Shown in pieces: positions 62,831-64,000 of a stretch of 64,000 bases of DNA. How positions within the stretch are numbered: position 1 is the first letter of the stretch; each line of letters starts with the position of its first letter. Source of the DNA: Chlorogloeopsis sp038404745. GTDB taxonomy: Bacteria; Cyanobacteriota; Cyanobacteriia; Cyanobacteriales; Nostocaceae. Below the pieces are notes generated by a model. It did no database searches. It worked only from the letters and a program-made list of their open reading frames with translations, and was not told where the DNA came from. The DNA is taken from positions 107,782 through 171,781 of the forward strand of contig NZ_JAYKTT020000053.1 in assembly GCF_038404745.2 (NCBI RefSeq), in the 5' to 3' direction. Made by a program: the position numbers and the translations under genes.

Positions 62831-63718
62831 TACTGTTCCAACAGGTTGAACTTCTCTCGCGCAACCAATATGTGCTAACAACAGTGAGACATCATTGTAC
62901 TTTACCCCCATTAGTGCCCATTGAAGTTCAAGAGTTCCCACCCAAAAACGCGCACGGTCAATTAGATGCCGTAACATTGGATAATCACTTGCCATACGCC
63001 ACACGATATTTTCACCGTAATTGCCTAGTTGGGTGGCGATATCGCAAGCTGGATCGCCCAAGCCTGAAACACCGAAATCAATAATGCCGCTAATATTTTG
63101 TAATTCAGGATCAAAGAGGATGTGATATACAGGCAGATCGCCGTGAATAAGTACAGGTGTGTAACTTAGATCGAGTTCGCCTGATACCACAGGTGCAAAC
63201 ATCTCATGTATCCAAGTCTGCTGGTGACGCCAAAGGTAAGGAAACAGAGTTTCTTGAACTTCTGCGTACAACTGCAACCAATCTTCACGCGATCGCGCTG
63301 CACCAGAGGAAGATACTCCAGCTGTGGCTAAAACTTGAGTTGGGATGCTGTGCAATTGTTGATGATATGTTGCAAGTTGAGAGATAACGCGGGCTTGTAC
63401 AGTTTCGCTTAATTTGAGCAGAGTATTGCGGGAAAGCGGTTCACCTTTAAGATATCGATAAGTAACAAAGTCTGTTTCCAAGTGTTCAAAGCGGGGAACG
63501 GGTAAATCAATATAGCGTTGCACCACTTCCAAGACTTTAGCTTCATGGGAAAGGATTTCTTTTCCCCAATCTTCTTTAACAAAGCGACAGACTAGCTCAT
63601 GGTTAACCACTACCACATCATTAACCATACCATCTTGAATGAAATCCAGATGGTCAAAGGAAATATTATTGTAAACAGCACGAATTTTATCCAGATAAGA
63701 GGAAGGAATATTATTCAC
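62819..63718 (-). CDS. APH-family phosphotransferase (macrolide/aminoglycoside kinase fold)
   Basis: The 299-residue protein has the kinase-like motifs VLIHGDLPVYHILFD (catalytic Asp) and GIIDFGVSGLGDPACDIATQ (metal Asp). The residue after the catalytic Asp loop is His (VYH) where many members have Asn, as in macrolide phosphotransferases. Antibiotic resistance is possible, but such proteins often act on cellular small molecules. ATG at 63718. It converges with fahA, with a 12-base overlap. Confidence 0.85.
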   Translation of the reverse strand: MNNIPSSYLDKIRAVYNNISFDHLDFIQDGMVNDVVVVNHELVCRFVKEDWGKEILSHEAKVLEVVQRYIDLPVPRFEHLETDFVTYRYLKGEPLSRNTLLKLSETVQARVISQLATYHQQLHSIPTQVLATAGVSSSGAARSREDWLQLYAEVQETLFPYLWRHQQTWIHEMFAPVVSGELDLSYTPVLIHGDLPVYHILFDPELQNISGIIDFGVSGLGDPACDIATQLGNYGENIVWRMASDYPMLRHLIDRARFWVGTLELQWALMGVKYNDVSLLLAHIGCAREVQPVGTVLGG

Positions 63719-63893
63719 AGCAACTCCTAAGGCGATGACAGCAAACAGACAATCAGAATTGTTCGGACATTTTGCCCGACTGAAGCGATGTAACTGATGT
63801 GGGTGTTTGTTCTACCAACGCAACACTGTTATAAAACTCCCTTAGAATATCGTTAGAAATAAGTGTAATAGTGACGTACCCAACGCTGATGAA

Positions 63894-64000
63894 AGCATAC
63901 AGCGTGAGCTTCTCAATGACTCTTCTATGAAGACATGAATTGAGCTTTAAGACCGTGCGCCCCACGGTTGTTTATGTTGATAGCAGCGTTCAAATCCCTA
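63894..64000 (-). pseudogene. C-terminal fragment of a TnpB-type transposon protein, frameshifted
   Basis: The minus strand at the right edge reads RDLNAAININNRGAHGLKAQ, then a stop at 63927-63925. RDLNAAIN is the C-terminal RuvC motif of TnpB of IS200/IS605-type elements. A second frame from 63965 continues the expected tail as GRTVLKLNSC...VIEKLTLYA. So the tail is split by a frameshift near 63963-63975, meaning a decayed copy. The body lies to the right of the window. Confidence 0.6.

Noticed and set aside
62803..63084. 93-codon plus-strand frame opposite the phosphotransferase gene
   Set aside because: It is antisense to a gene with clear kinase motifs and starts inside fahA.
63984..64000. 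Possible tRNA T-arm (GTTCAAATCCC-like) at the right edge
   Set aside because: The same bases read cleanly as RDLNAAIN of TnpB on the minus strand and no acceptor or anticodon stem is seen.

Overview
The window is from a cyanobacterium, most likely a filamentous heterocyst-forming member of the Nostocales. Supporting this are the very frequent HIP1 octamer (GCGATCGC), a HetZ-like gene, A+T-rich intergenic DNA carrying families of short G/A-rich repeats, and many protein families typical of Nostoc relatives. No rRNA, tRNA or CRISPR array was recognised.

Layout. 0-6 kb: housekeeping and accessory genes (HetZ-like regulator, a possible 42-residue membrane peptide, YciO/TsaC-like protein, nickel-pincer cofactor enzyme LarC, methyltransferase, acetyltransferase). 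6.3-11.9 kb: a guanidine locus. A guanidine-I (ykkC) riboswitch and terminator precede a Ni-dependent guanidine hydrolase (gdmH), its HypA/HypB-like nickel chaperones (ghaA, ghaB), and an ABC importer whose binding-protein gene is broken by a 4-bp duplication. 11.9-17.5 kb: an uncharacterised protein, an HMA2-type protein and an OmpR-type regulator, separated by long non-coding stretches.

17.5-48.5 kb is the centrepiece, a dense island of sugar breakdown genes. Block 1 (+): D-lactate dehydrogenase, enolase, GAPDH, phosphoglycerate mutase, EF-hand transaldolase, pyruvate kinase, AspT-type transporter, HAD phosphatase/mutase. A second OmpR-type regulator, a close paralogue of the one at 15.4 kb, and CorA follow. 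Block 2 (-): transketolase-like protein, small protein, GH13 amylase, DUF1349 protein. Block 3 (+): phosphoketolase, glucose-6-phosphate isomerase, PstS-like lipoprotein, class I aldolase, phosphoglucomutase, glycogen phosphorylase, histidine phosphatase, acetate kinase. Read together, these take glycogen to fructose-6-phosphate, split it with phosphoketolase to acetyl-phosphate (acetate plus ATP), rearrange carbon with transaldolase and transketolase, and carry triose phosphate to pyruvate and D-lactate. That resembles a bifid-shunt style heterolactic fermentation. The island lacks pfk, tpi, pgk, rpe and rpi.

48.9-64 kb: accessory genes. These include a DUF3445 haem-demethylase-like protein, a DUF3131 protein whose N-terminal signal anchor is split off by a one-base homopolymer shift, a carotene-desaturase-like flavoprotein, an HlyD-type adaptor, an SDR plus aquaporin pair, a Nudix hydrolase, a Uma2 nuclease, an unknown protein next to fumarylacetoacetase, a phosphotransferase, and a decayed TnpB tail at the right edge.

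The most notable points are the fermentation island with paired orphan regulators, the guanidine locus with its frameshift, G/A-rich intergenic repeats that appear to have become coding sequence in two genes, and two minus-strand terminators with no intact gene behind them.
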